Source: Macrotis lagotis (lineage: Eukaryota > Chordata > Mammalia > Peramelemorphia > Peramelidae). From it: a stretch of DNA of 64,000 nt. Below the pieces are notes generated by a model that was given only the letters and a program-made list of their open reading frames with translations, had not been told where the DNA came from and did no database searches. Both the position numbers and the translations under genes were made by a program. The stretch lies in assembly GCF_037893015.1 (NCBI RefSeq), contig NC_133660.1, positions 163,057,728-163,121,727 on the forward strand, in the 5' to 3' direction. Shown one piece after another: positions 12,380-24,799 of the stretch (within the stretch, counting starts at the first letter, position 1; each line of letters opens with the position of its first letter).

Positions 12380-12870
12380 CATTTTACAAAATATACTAAT
12401 AAACTGGAGAGTATCCAGAAGAGGACCACCAGGGTAAAGTAGGGAAAGTCTTGAGTTCATGCTATGCTACTATTTGAGGGAACTGTAATATTTAAAAGGG
12501 GGGGAGATGATGTGTTAGTGTAGAACTCAGAAAGCAAATGGAGTGGGGAAGAAAGGTGCTAGTTTGGTTTTTTTCAAGTATTTGAAGAATTGTAATGTTG
12601 AGTTGATCTGACTGGCTCTGCTTGGCCCCAGAAAGACAGAATTAGCAACAATGGATGGAAATTACAGAAATGAAGATTTTGAGTCCACATAGAGAAAAAC
12701 TCCCTAGCAATGATAGCTATCCCAAAGTGAAATAGCCTCAGAAAGTAATTTATTTTTTACTACAAATCTTCAAGAAAAGGCTGTTGATCACTGGACATTA
12801 GGAAGGGTGCATATTTTCAAGAGAATTCTTGTTCAGGTGCAGCTTGGATCCAACGTTCTCTGACATTCCC
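12380..12870 (-). mobile_element. CR1/L3 LINE fragment
   Basis: Plus view: ggagagtatccagaagagga, caagtatttgaagaattgta, ctgcttggccccagaaagac, aacaatggatggaaattaca, aaaaactccctagcaatgat. This is the antisense order of a CR1-clade LINE 3' region. Confidence 0.75.
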
Positions 12871-14529
12871 TCCAATTCTGGGAGTATGAGTCTATTATTC
12901 CTGCAGGCCACGTTCCTCTCCTGCAATATTTGCAAAAATTTCTCCCCCATCTGGTCTCTGAGCAACTTTCTAAGGAGGCAGACATTTGATTTCATGTCCA
13001 CAAGCATGAAAAAGAATCTTATAGCAGAACTGGAAAGAGATAAAGGACAGCCCTTGCATTGGTGATTCAATGCATACTCTGGCACTGAGCGGGCTAATGC
13101 TTTAGTTACAGGCATCCCTAAAGCCATCAGGAGAATATCAAAGACTTGTAAACCTCAAAATGCTATGTTGGGTTAGAAGGGAGTGTGTTTTTAGAGCTAG
13201 ATGGGAAATTGTCTCTCTCAGTAGTTCAAATAACATTCAGAAATTCAATTAATGTTGGGCTCTTTAAGCAGAATCTGTAATTACATTACTTCCTTTTCAA
13301 TACCCCAAATTGTACACTTTGGTAATAAAGCAGACTTACTCAGGAGACAGTCTGGAGCCATTAGGGAAAAGCTAGCTTTGCTGGATAAACTTCATCCTTG
13401 AAAAAGTAATACTTAGTATTTGTAGCATGTATTTCATTCAGAAATCTGAAAGAATTTTTTTTGAGTGTTCAATGACAAGACATTATATTTCATAACCAGA
13501 TAATATGTCTCCCATACTTTTGCTTTGGAAGTTCTAGCTAATTATTTTTCATAACTGGTTGTGTGATCTTGACTCAGTCTTTAACAGTATAATATCAGTG
13601 CAACACTTCCAACTCACAGAACAAGCAAGAGCAATAAATCAAATAATAAAGTATTTCATTAAGGCAAAATAGCATAGTAACTAAAAACACCTAAGTGTAA
13701 TATCCTTCTAAAATTCCCCATCCCATTCATAAAAAAATCTAAATAATAATATCCTTCTAAAATCCCCTATCCCCATTCATAAGTGGGTAAAACTTCTTTT
13801 TTCTTTCCAGTTGATTATAGGAAAAATAAATAGCTCCTTAGAATAAATTACCTTACTAACAATCAATTTCAATTATGATTCAGAGATTTTTCTGTTGGAT
13901 TCACCTCAGATTTGCCTCTAGGATTAATTCAGTAAGCAAAGTATCTATTATCTGCCAATTATCTACTGGTGAAGTAGAGAAAATATTTGACAGATTACAA
14001 ATATTATTTTTCTTCTGCAATGGTCTTGCATGTCCAGTGGTCAAATGATTACCATTCTATTGTTATTTAGCCATTGTGGCCTAGCTAGAAACTCACTTCT
14101 GGACAAATACCGAGATGATGGAAATCACCTCAACCTCTTCTGAGATGTAAACCCACTGAGATGGTAGGAACCCTCTTCATACAACTGGTCACCTATAAAA
14201 ACCCGGCCTTTAGCACCCTGATAATGCTACTGTCATCAGCCCAGTTGCTCTTGCAACCCTCCCTAATTTCTCTTCTTCATGCTGCTATCCATCTTTATGC
14301 TACTTATGCTTTTTATGATACTTTATGGTCGCTGCTGCTGCTGCTGAATTTCCTCATTCCATTGCCTTCATTTTCTCTCTCCTTTAACTTCTGCTAACCA
14401 CAATAATACACAAATAACCTTTTTGTCCCAAATACTTCTGGGTCAGAGGTGGATCCTTTAGTGAATGCATTCATAAACATTCTCAAACCCAAAACTAGAC
14501 CACACCCCAAAATATTTTTACGTTTCATC
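12871..14529. other. Non-coding, mostly unassigned
   Basis: Contains the 49-bp duplication. The 109-codon minus frame at 12798-13127 overlaps the CR1 fragment and has no convincing family features. Confidence 0.4.
13697..13795. repeat. 49-bp imperfect tandem duplication
   Basis: tatccttctaaaattcccca (13701) and atatccttctaaaatcccct (about 13750) start two copies that each end cccattcata. Confidence 0.8.
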
Positions 14530-15060
14530 ACTGGGCACTGGGTATACAAATATATAAAAAAGCCTTCCCTAAAGGAGTTTATATTACTACATGTATTCTT
14601 ATAATTCCATACTCAATAAGCAAAGGAAATGCTAAGTACTTTGAAAGGGAAGAGAAGAGCACCCTAGGGAAGGCGGGAAGGGATGGCATCTTGTTGAAGG
14701 TAGTTCTTGGGTTGAGGCTTGAAGGGAGGAGGGGATCCTAAGATTCAGAGTTGAGAAGTTGTCTGCTTTGAAAAATTAATCTGGAAACATAGACTGAAAC
14801 CAGATTATAAAGGACTTTAAATGCCAAAATAATTTGATTTTGTTCTGAAGGCAAGAGGGGACCTCTGAATCTTCTTGAGTAAGGGAGAATGGTTACCTAT
14901 ACCTGAGAAATATCAATCTGACAATTTGGGGAAGATGTATTGATGAAGCGAAGAAAACCAAGAAAGTGCCATGAAGATACAAGGGGAAGAGTAGTTTGAA
15001 TGAAGAGTGGATAATCAATAAGGTCAAATATTGCAGTGATATAAAGGAGGATGAAGACTT
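14530..15060 (+). repeat. Ancient interspersed repeat (same family)
   Basis: actgggcactgggtatacaa, tataaaggactttaaatgcc, ttctgaaggcaagaggggac and tcaatctgacaatttgggga in order; diverged. Confidence 0.55.
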
Positions 15061-15425
15061 AGACAAAAAGGTCTTCTACTTCTTAGATTCCATCTCTTGA
15101 GGTCAAGACCTCTGTAATCTGAAATTATCTAGTAGGGTATGATGCTACAATCTCCTACTCAGTACATTGTATCACAAAGGGCAGTTCAGAAATATCTTAA
15201 AAGATACCCCTGACATACCCCTCTGGTACCTCTCTCTATATACATCTGTCCCTTCAAGTTATTCCCACCCTTTGAAATTCATGCTTCCTAAGTACAATCG
15301 CAGTAAAGAAGAAAGTCCAAATATTACTATTATTTCCATCTACCATAGGAAGTTAGTCTAGACATAGAAATATTACCTAAGGTGAGCTATTAATTATTTA
15401 AGAGAAGTACTAGACATGGTTGTTT

Positions 15426-15655
15426 TGGGGCAGCTGGGTGGCAAAGCAGATAGTGTTGAATCTGGAGTCAGGAGCACCTGAGTTCAAACCCAGTCTCAGA
15501 TATTTCTTTGATGAATAATTGGACAAGTCATTTAAACTCGATTTCCCTCAGTTTTTTTTTCAAAAGGGTTCTTTCTGAAGATCAAATGAGATATTTGCAA
15601 AGGATTTTGAAAATTCCAAAGTGCTTTCTAAATGGTAACCATTATTATTATTTAT
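15426..15655 (+). mobile_element. Older SINE variant
   Basis: ggggcagctgggtggcaaag start, with a longer 3' part (gaagatcaaatgagatattt, ccaaagtgctttctaaatgg) than the common family. Diverged. Confidence 0.75.
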
Positions 15656-15914
15656 TAATTTGACACACACACATTGTATAGTTCTTGTTAAATATAACAG
15701 GGTGGTAAAAATTTAGTAGACCGGGAGATTATTTTAGACTATAATTGCAAGACTGCATTAAAAGTTTAAAAATGAGACACTGATTGTATTCAGGAACAGC
15801 TGTATGGCATAACCCAAAAAAGCCATTCATGATCTTGGGTTAATCCTTGGAAAGAAATCATTGAGTTGAATGGGACCTTGAGGTCAGCCAGTCCAATTCT
15901 GGTATTTTCAGCTA

Positions 15915-16135
15915 GGTGGTATAAGGATAGTTAAGTGGCATAATGATAAAACATTGGGCCTGGAGTCAAGAAGATCTGTGTTCAAATACAACCATTTAAC
16001 CCTGTTTGCCTCAGTTTCCTAATCTGTAAAATATACTGAAGAAGGAAATGGTAGTATAACTCCAGTATCTTTGCCATAAAAACCCCAAATGTGATCACAA
16101 AGAGTTAGGACACAATTGAAAAATGACTGAACTAC
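15915..16135 (+). mobile_element. Mar1-type SINE
   Basis: gggcctggagtcaagaagat, tgtttgcctcagtttcctaa, gaaggaaatggtagtataac and cagtatctttgcc in order; followed by a MIR-like piece (about 16140-16250, minus). Confidence 0.78.
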
Positions 16136-16529
16136 AGCATGAGACTAAAAGATATTAATTGACCTGCTCAGAGTCATACAATAAGTGTTTGAGGAAGAAT
16201 TTAAATCCTTATCTCCATGAATCTTCTCTAGTATAATGCCTGAGACATTCATATGATATTTTATCACTTTTTGGAAAAATGCATAGATACAATGGTATGT
16301 TAATTACTTGGAAAAATAAATAATTTTGTTTTGTTTTCATTCTGTTATAGAAATGACTATATATAGTGTATTTCTACTAACAGCAAGCTGACTTAGAACT
16401 CCTGACCTTGAGAAACTCAAACTGGATTGAGCTGATAACCTTATTTTTAGTTAATTCTCTGGCAGCTAAGTTAAGCAAATTTTATACACATGTTCTATTG
16501 TTCTCTTTGTTGTATTTTTAATTCTTCGG

Positions 16530-17230
16530 TTTTTAAGGATATTACTCCAAGGCAATGTGCAAAAGATGGAGACCCTAAAAAGAACACTTCCAATGGAATG
16601 ATGAAGTCAAACGTTTCAAACATCATTAAAAACTACAATGAAACAAGATCCATCTCAAAAGGAAAGCAAGGCTGAAAATGAAAAATAGCACCAAGAACTA
16701 ACAAATAATTGCCATAGAAGCTTAATTAATTCTCAGAAAATAGGCAAAGACTTTCAGAGGGATTTGGCAACTGAAAAGGTTGATATTGACTCCTCTATCA
16801 TATGGCATAGACTTCTTACAGTGGGAAGAACAATGAGAAAAGCTTTTTACTGTTACTATATAGAAAACTGCTTATTATTGACAAGACAATAGAAAGACCA
16901 GAGTGCTGAAGATTGGGGGAAAGTAATTTTTGCTGATGAAGTTCATATTTGCCTTCTAGACTATACTAAAACTCTCATTAAAAGAAATCCAGGTGGACTA
17001 TAGCAATGGGGGATTTTTTAAAAATTTCCAATGGATTTGAAATTCTTAATCCCAATTGATAGAATGATGAACTCTGATGGATGTATTGATTTACTGTGAA
17101 GCATAATTGTTTGATAATTGCAGAAATTCCCAATTGGAGATAGAATACTGGAACATGAATTTGCACTATGCCACAAACCCTGAAAAGTGAAGAATTTATC
17201 CAGGAGATAAAAGATAAACATATTTCAATG
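16530..17230 (+). pseudogene. Relic Tc1-like DNA transposon transposase
   Basis: Broken plus-strand frames recall Tc1-type transposases in the expected order. NVSNIIKNYNETRSISK (16597-16665) suits the N-terminal helix-turn-helix; DFQRDLATEKVDIDSSI near 16751 is followed by WHRLLTVGRTMRKAF; DWGKVIFADEVHICLLD near 16912 carries the second catalytic Asp; PIDRMMNSDGCIDLL near 17055 and PIGDRILEHEFALCHKP near 17130 suit the final stretch before the third acidic residue. At least four stops or frameshifts separate the blocks, and I see no convincing terminal inverted repeats. The family cuts and pastes DNA into TA sites; this copy is long dead. Confidence 0.75.
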
Positions 17231-17364
17231 TCTTGAGAAGGCTTTTAATTTAAACACCATTAGTATTCTACAGACTATAATTAAGGCTAGATTTTGGGGG
17301 ATGAGAAGTATTATGAAGTTATTTGTAAATAATTAAAGAAGTGTTAAGGAGAGGAGACAGGGAT

Positions 17365-17397
17365 GGAGAAAAAGAAAGAGGGGTGGGGGAGGGGGCC

Positions 17398-17455
<58 letters not shown>

Positions 17456-17520
17456 AAAAGAGCAACAGAGAGAGATAGGGAGACAGAGACAGAGAGAGAC
17501 AGAGGTAGAGAGAGAAAAGA
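17365..17520. repeat. (GA)n microsatellite and GA-rich flank
   Basis: Pure AG from 17401 to 17451, with purine-rich imperfect flanks on both sides. Confidence 0.97.
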
Positions 17521-18200
17521 GAAATTTTACTTGAATTCCTTAGTCAGAAAGTCTGCAACTCAGCAGAAAGCTGAGGGGCCAGCTAATTCCCTGGAGAGCA
17601 TGTGTAAGCTTTACATAGCTTGCATTTTTTTTTTATTATTGTTGTAGGCTTACTACATTCTGTTTCTCTTGCCTGGCCTTTACTCCTCTTTCCTAAACTA
17701 TTCTTTCCCCAAAGAATAAAAGTGCTGGGGTGGAGAGGAAAAAGAAAAGTAATATCAACCCATGTATAATAAACTGAAAAAAAATGTGAATAAAGAAAGC
17801 TTAGGTCGATGAACTATTTTTAAAGTGCAAAAAGCCATAGGGCACTGGGCCACATGACTGTCATATGTATGTGAGCCTGGTTTCCCTGTTATTAGCAGCT
17901 CTGCAAATGTCTGAAAGGAAGATTTGTTCCTAATATATCCCAGGGGCTCCAGAGAATATACTCTTCTCATTAGCATCTGCATGTTGGGGGTTTTTTTTTA
18001 GCCACCTTATTAATAACAATAGAAGGGAAGTGCAACAAGTAACTGCTTTACAGCTAGACTACAAAAAAAAATTTTATTAAAGCCTCCATTAGCCATTTTC
18101 TTTAAATTTGCTATTGTCAGACTAACTCAATCCCTCTCAAAAGTGTCTTATCTCTAGCACTGAGAAAATGTTGTATAATGGGCAAATTGTTAGAAAGAAT
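17521..18200. other. Non-coding, nothing recognised
   Basis: No element assigned. Confidence 0.4.
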
Positions 18201-18317
18201 GAGAGGCAGAAACATCCAGATTCAAATCCAACTTATAATATTTGAAAGCTGTGTGATGATGAACAAGTCATTTAACCTCTCTGACACTTCTTCACCTGCA
18301 TTGAAACTACTCACTGA

Positions 18318-18490
18318 TGGGGTGGCTAGGTTGCGTAGTGGATAAAGCACCGGCCTTGGAGTCAGGAGTACCTGGGTTCAAATCCAGTCTCAGACACTTA
18401 ATAATTGCCTAGCTGTGTGGCCTTAGGCAAGCCATGTAACCCCGTTTGCCTTGCACAAAAAAAAACCCCTAAAAAAAAACAAAAACAAAA
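18318..18490 (+). mobile_element. SINE
   Basis: Flanked by gaaactactcactga (18303-18317) and gaaactacccactga (18491-18505). Short ORFs over it are repeat translations. It sits in a MIR-like segment (about 18200-18300). Confidence 0.94.
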
Positions 18491-18649
18491 GAAACTACCC
18501 ACTGAAATTAGCTCACAAATTTGTTCTAAAGAGCAAAGGGGGGAATATAAAGGGGGAGGGGGGAGTTTGCTGCTTTTTGAAGTAGGTATATCATCAACAT
18601 ACAACACAAACGTACAACTTCTATGTCAAAATAATCTCTCAATGGGCGC

Positions 18650-19795
18650 GTGACTTGGATATACAGAGTGACATTATAAACAAATTAGAGGGATAGAGAA
18701 AAAAATTGAAAGTCACATCTATATCTAATAGAAGAGATTATGACTAAAGAATTAGGGAAGTTTAAGGAAGGCAAAATGGAAAGTTCTGATTATATAAAAT
18801 TAAAAAAGTTTCTGCACAATCCAGACCAATGTAGCTAAAATTAGAAGAGATTCAGGAAAGTGGTAGAAAATTTTTTTTGAAAGATTTTCTGATACAAGTT
18901 GCATTTCCAACATATATACAAAGCATATTTAAATTTATAAAAATAAGATATTCTTTAATTGCTAAATGGTCAATAAATATGAACAGGAACTTTCCAGGAG
19001 AAAAATATAAGTTATCAAAAGCATAAAATTATCTAAGTCACTAATTATTAAAAATTCCCTTTAAAACAATGTTGAGGTTCAACCTCATGCCTATCTGATT
19101 GACAAAATGTTTCAAAATAGCAAAATGATAAATAATGGAAGGGTGGTGGAAAAATAAATTTATTAATTTTAATGTTTATAGACATGTGAACTAGTTCAAT
19201 CATTTTGGAAAGCAGTTTGGAATTATACCCCCAAATTATTAAACTATTCATAATTCTCTTCATCCCAATCATATCAATATTAGATCCATATTCCAAAAAA
19301 GATCAAAGGAAAAAGGCCCATTTGTATAAAAATATTATTATCCAGATTTTTCTTTCTGGTGGAAGAAATTAGGCTTGAAGAGGATCCCACCATTTGGGAA
19401 TGTTACAGCAAGTTACAGCAGGTTGTGGTATATGAGTATGATAGAGTGTGCCATAAGAAACAATGATGAACAGTGCAAAAACCAGGGAAAATTTTAGGAT
19501 ATCTTCAATGGAGAATACCCTCTATATCCAAAGAAAGAATTGTGGAGTTTAAACAAAAACCAAAGACTACTACCTTTAATTTTTTTTAAAAAAAAGTTAT
19601 CTTATTATGTAATTTTGCTATCTCTTATATTTAATTTTTTCCTTAAGGATATAATTTTTCTCTCAACACTTTCAATTTTGATCAATTTATGATATGGAAA
19701 CAATGTAAAGACTATCAGACTGCCTTCTGTAGTGGGTGGGGGGAGGGAAGCAAGATGGGGAAAAATTGTAAAATTCAAAATTCAAAAAGAAAATG
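18650..19795 (+). mobile_element. 5'-truncated L1, ORF2 end and 3' UTR
   Basis: Plus-strand remnants of the ORF2 C-terminal region (gttctgattatataaaatta; ttgctaaatggtcaataaat; tgaacaggaactttccagg), then the 3' UTR with tggaaacaatgtaaagacta and the G-rich block followed by gaagcaagatgggg. An internal deletion of the usual segment occurs near 19480. Its 3' end abuts the target-site repeat of the minus-strand L1, so the two lie tail to tail. Confidence 0.85.
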
Positions 19796-20194
19796 ATGGA
19801 TTTTATTTCTTTTTTATCATTTTTTATTTTTCGTGTGTGTTGTAATGACTTCTTTTTTATTATATTTTATTTATTTTGAGTTTTATAATTTTTCCCCCAA
19901 TCTTACTTCCCTCCACCCACCCCCCACAGAAGGAGTATACATTGATCCAAATTGAATGTGATGAGAGAGAAATCATATCTTTAAGGAAGAAACATAAAGT
20001 ATAAGAGATAGCCAGATCAGACAATAAGATATCAGTTTTTTTTCTAAATTAAAGGTAATAGTCCTTGGTCTTTATTCGAACTCTACAATTCTTTCTCTTG
20101 ATACAGATGGTATTCGCCATTGCAGACAGCCCCAAATTGTCCCTGATTGTTGCACTGATGGAATGAGTGAGTCCATCAAAGTTGATCAACGCCC

Positions 20195-23100
20195 TCAGGT
20201 TGCTGTTAGGGTGTACAGTGTTTTTCTGGTTCTGCTCATCTCACTCAGCATCAGTTCATGCAAATCCCTCCAGGCTTCCCTGAATTCCCATCCCTCCTGG
20301 TTTCTAATAAAACAATAGTGTTCCATGACATACATATACCACAGTTTGCTAAGCCATTCCCCAATTAAAGGACATTTACTTGATTTCCAATGTTTTGCCA
20401 CTACAAACAGGGCTGCTATGAATATTTTTGTACAAGTGATGTTTTTGCCCTTTTTCATCATCTCTTCAGGGTATAGACCCAGTAGTGGTATTGCTGAATC
20501 AAAGGGTATGCTCATTTTTTGTTGCCCTTTGGGTGTAGTTCCCAATTTCTCTCCAGAAAGGTTGGATGAGTTCATAACTCCACCAACAATGTAATAGTGT
20601 CCCAGATTTCCCACAACCCTTCCAACGATGATCATTGCCCTTTCTGGTCATATTGGCTGTCTGAGAGGTGTGAGGTGGTACCTCAGAGAAGCTTTAATTT
20701 GCATTTCTCTAATAAGTAATGATTTAAAGCAATTTTTCATTAGACTGGATCGCTTTGATTTCCTCATCTGTAAATTGCCTTTGCATATCCTTTAACCATT
20801 TGTCAATTGGAGAAATGGCTTTTTAAAAAAATTTTACTCAGTTCTCTGTATGTTTTAGAAATGCGTCCTTTGTCAGAAACATTAGTTGTAAAGATTGTTT
20901 CTCAGTTTACTACATTTCTTTTGATCTTGGTTACAGTGGTTTTGTCTGTGCAAAAGCTTTGTAATTTAATGTTTTTAGTGTTCTCCATCTCTTCCTTAGT
21001 CATAAACTGCTTCCCTTTCTATAGATCTAACAGATAAACTAGTCCTTGATTTTCTAGTTTGCTTATAATATTGTTTTTTTATGTCTAAATCCTGTATCCA
21101 TTTTGATCTTATCTTGGTATAGGGTGTGAGGTGTTGGTCTAATCTAAGTTTCTTCCATACTAACTTACACGTTTCCCAGCAGTTTTTATCAAAGAGAGAG
21201 TTTTTATCCCAGAAGCTCGACTCTTGGGTTTGTCAAACAACAGATTACTATGATCATTTCCTGCTATTGCACCTAGTCTATTCCACTGGTCCACCACTCT
21301 ATTTCTTAGCCAATACCAGAAAGTTTTGATGACTGATACTTTATAACATAATTTTAGATCAGGTAGGGCTAAGACCCCTTCTTTTGCACTTTTTTTTCAC
21401 TGAAGTCCTGGAAATTCTTGACTTTTTATTTCTCCATATGAATTTACTTACAACTTTTTCTAACTCATTAAAGTAATTTTTTGGAATTTTGATTGGGAGG
21501 ACACTAAACAGGTAGTTTAGTATTGGTAGAATTGTCACTTTTATTATATTAGTTTGACCTATCCATGAGCAGTTGGTGTTTCCCCAGTTATTTAAATCTG
21601 ATTTAATTTGTGTGAGAAATGTTTTGCAATTGTTTTCAAAAATTTTCTGAGCCTGCCTTGGCAATAGACTCACAGGTATTTTATATTGTCCGAGATTACT
21701 TTGAATGGGATTTCTCTTTCTAGCTCTGCTGTATCTTGCTAGTCATATGCAGAAAAGTTGAGGATTTATGAGGGTTTATTTATATCCTGCAACTTTGCTA
21801 AAATTGCTAATTGTTTCCAGTAGTTGTTTGGATGATTTCCTTGGGATTCTCTAGGTAGACCATCATGTCATCTGCAAAGAGTGAGAGTTTTGTCTCTTCC
21901 TTCCCAATTCTAATTCCTTCAATTTCTTTTTCTTCTCTTATTGCTGAAGCTAACATTTTTAATACAATATCGAATAGTAATGGTAATAATGGGCATCCTT
22001 GTTTCACCCCTGATCTTATTGGGAATGCCTCTAGCTTCTCTCCATCGAATATAATGTTTGTTGATGGTTTCAGATAGATATTTCTTACTAGTCTAAGGAA
22101 CAGCCCATTTATTCCTACACTCTCTAGTATTTTTAGTAGGAATGGATGCTGTATTTTGTCAAAAGCTTTTTCAGCATCTATTGATATGATCATTTAATTT
22201 CTGATAGGTTTGTTGTTGATATAATTAATTATACTAACAGTTTTCCTAATATTGAACCAACCCTGCATTCCTGGGATAAATCTTACTTGGTCAAAATGTA
22301 TTATCCTAGTAATAACTTGCTGTAATCATTTTGCTAAGATTTTATTTAAGATTTTTGCATCTATATTCATCAGGGAGATAGTTCTATTATTTTCTTTCTC
22401 TGTTTTAACTCTTCCTGATTTAGGTATCAGCACCATATTGGTGTCATAGAAAGAGTTAGGCAGAGTTCCATCTTCCCCTATTTTTCCAAAGAGTTTATAT
22501 AGATTTGGAAGCAATTGTTCCTTAAATGTTTGGTAGAATTCACTTGTAAATCCATCAGACCCTGGAGATTTTTTCTTAGGGAGTTCAATTATGGCTTGTT
22601 GAATTTCTTTTTTTGAGATAGGGTTGTTTAGGTATTTAATCTCCTCTTCATTTAACCTGGGCAACTTATATTTTTGTAAATATTCATCCATTTCACTTAG
22701 ATTGTAAAATTTATTGGCATAGAGTTGGGCAAAATAATTCTGAATTATTACTTTAATTTCCTCCTCATTGGTGGTGAGTTCACCTTTTCATTTATGATAC
22801 TAGCAAGTTGGTTTTCTTCTTACTTTTTTTTTAAATCAAATTGACCAGAGATTTTCAATTTTAGTGGTTTTTTCATAAAACCAATGCTTGGTTTTATTTA
22901 TTAATTCAATAGTTTTTTTTGCTTTCAATTTTATGAATTTCTCTTTTAATTTTTAGAATTTCTAATTTGGTATTTAATGGGAGTTTTTAATTTGTTTTTT
23001 CACTAATTTTTTTAGTTGCAAATTTAGTTCATTGATTTCCTCTTTCCCTAATTTATTCATGTAAGCATTTAAAGCTATCCCCTGACAGTCATTCTGAGTG

Positions 23101-24000
23101 AATACCATAGGTTTTGGTTTGTTGTTTCATTATTGTCCTTTTCTAGGATAGAATAATTAATTCTTTCTTTAATTTATTGTTTGATCCATACATTTTTTAA
23201 AATGAGGTTATTCAGTTTCTAATTAGTTCTGGGCCTATATCTCCCTGGCCCAATATTGCATATGATTTTATTGCATTGTGATCTGAGAAAGATGTATTCA
23301 TTATTTCAGCTTTTCTGTAATTTATTATTAGGTTTTTATGCCCTAGTACATGGTCAATTTTTGAATAAGTGCCATGTACTGCAAAGAAAAAGGTATATTC
23401 CTTTCTATCCCCATTCAATTTCCTCCATAAGTCTATCATATCTAGGGTTTCTAACAATCTATTTACCTTCTTAACTTCTTTCTTGTTTATTTTATGATTT
23501 TATTTATCTAAATCTGAAAGTGGGAGGTTCAGGTCTCCCACTAGTAGAGTTTTGCTGTCTATGTCTTTCTGTAGTTCTTTCAGCTTCCCCCTAAGAATTT
23601 GGATGTTATCCTATTGGGTGCATACATATTCAGTATTGAAATCAATTTATTGTCTATGGTACCTTTTAGGAGGATATAGTTTCTTTCCTTATCTCTTAAC
23701 AATATCTATTTTTGCAGCTGCTTTGTCTGAGATAAGGATTGCTACCCCTGCTTTTTTCACTTCAGCTGAAGCAAAATATATTTTGCTCCAACCTTTTACC
23801 TTTACTATATATGTATCTCTCTGCTTCAAATGAGTTTCTTGTAAGCAGCATATTGTAGGATTCTAGTTTTTAATCCAGTCTGCTATTCACTTACATTTTA
23901 AGGGAGAGTTCATTCCATTCACATTCAAACTTATGATTACTAACTCTTTATTACCCTCCATGCTATCTTTCCTCAATTTGTATTTTCCCATTTTCCCCCC
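20195..24000 (-). pseudogene. Broken L1 ORF2 (endonuclease and reverse transcriptase)
   Basis: Read on the minus strand from about 24000 down to a stop at 20195. Visible in order: a CCLQETHLK segment near 23830 (AP-endonuclease catalytic Glu motif), KKAGVAILISDKAA near 23740, VGDLNLPLSD near 23545, SDHNAI near 23280 (endonuclease catalytic Asp-His), the reverse-transcriptase lead-in [15 protein letters not shown] near 22560, [14 protein letters not shown] near 22000 and the polymerase FADDM box near 21870, then the C-terminal region ending LYTLTAT. Each block is in a different frame from some neighbour, so the gene is dead. The family function is nicking of target DNA and reverse transcription of its own RNA. 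Confidence 0.9.
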
Positions 24001-24218
24001 TTTATCTGTATTCCCCAGTATTTTGTTTCTGAATACCACCCCCTTCAATGTGTTTGCCCTCCTATATCTACCCCCTTTCTTTCCCCTTTCCCTTTTTTGC
24101 TTTTCCCTTCCCTTCCTTCTTTTAGTTCCCCCTTTTCTCCCCCTCCCTTTCTCTGTTTCCCCCTCCCCTTTTCCCCTTTCAATACTTTAAAGGTAAGATT
24201 TTTTTAAGTTAACTGAGA

Positions 24219-24222
24219 GTGT

Positions 24223-24258
<36 letters not shown>
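24219..24258. repeat. (GT)n microsatellite
   Basis: About 40 bases of GT with one interruption, inside the L1 between ORF1 and ORF2. The (CA)n reading on the other strand gives a spurious small ORF. Confidence 0.95.
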
Positions 24259-24260
<2 letters not shown>

Positions 24261-24464
24261 GTTAGCTTTAAGCCAAGTCTGATGAGAGGAAGATTCAGGT
24301 GTTTCTCATCTCCCCCCTTCTTCCCCTCTATTACCAAAGGTCTTTTGTACCCCTTAATGTAATGAGATTTAACACATTCCATCCCCTTCCTCCTCACATC
24401 TCCTTCCGGTCCCCTTTAAGGAAGAAGTGTTTTTAAATCATTCTATAGAGTCATAGAAAACTCT

Positions 24465-24720
24465 GAGTATCCATTACTTCTGGCTAAGTATATTCTTTCT
24501 AATAGAGTTACAATTCTTGAGAGTTTTTAGAGTCTTTCTCCCAAGTAGGGATATAGCCAGTTTCTTCTCATTGGATAACAGTCTCATAGATAAGTCATGA
24601 GTGTCCATCATTTCTGGCTAAGTATATTCTCTCTGATAGAGTTACTATTCTTAAGAGTTATGAGACTCTTTTCCCCCATGCTGGGATATAGCCAGTTTCC
24701 TATGGGATAGCAGGTTTTTC
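24465..24720. repeat. 134-bp tandem duplication inside the L1 spacer
   Basis: Two copies, from about 24465 (gagtatccattacttctggc) and 24599 (gagtgtccatcatttctggc), share ctaagtatattct, gatagagttac and gggatatagccagtttc in order. It lies between the ORF1 and ORF2 regions of the L1 on the minus strand. Confidence 0.75.
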
Positions 24721-24799
24721 TTTACCCCACTTTTTTTTTACCTTTTCATGTGTCTCTTGAACTTCCTGTTTGATGTCCAGATTTTCTATTTAGCTCTGT

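Noticed and set aside
17363..17647. 94-codon frame with RERERE
   Set aside because: Translation of the (GA)n tract.
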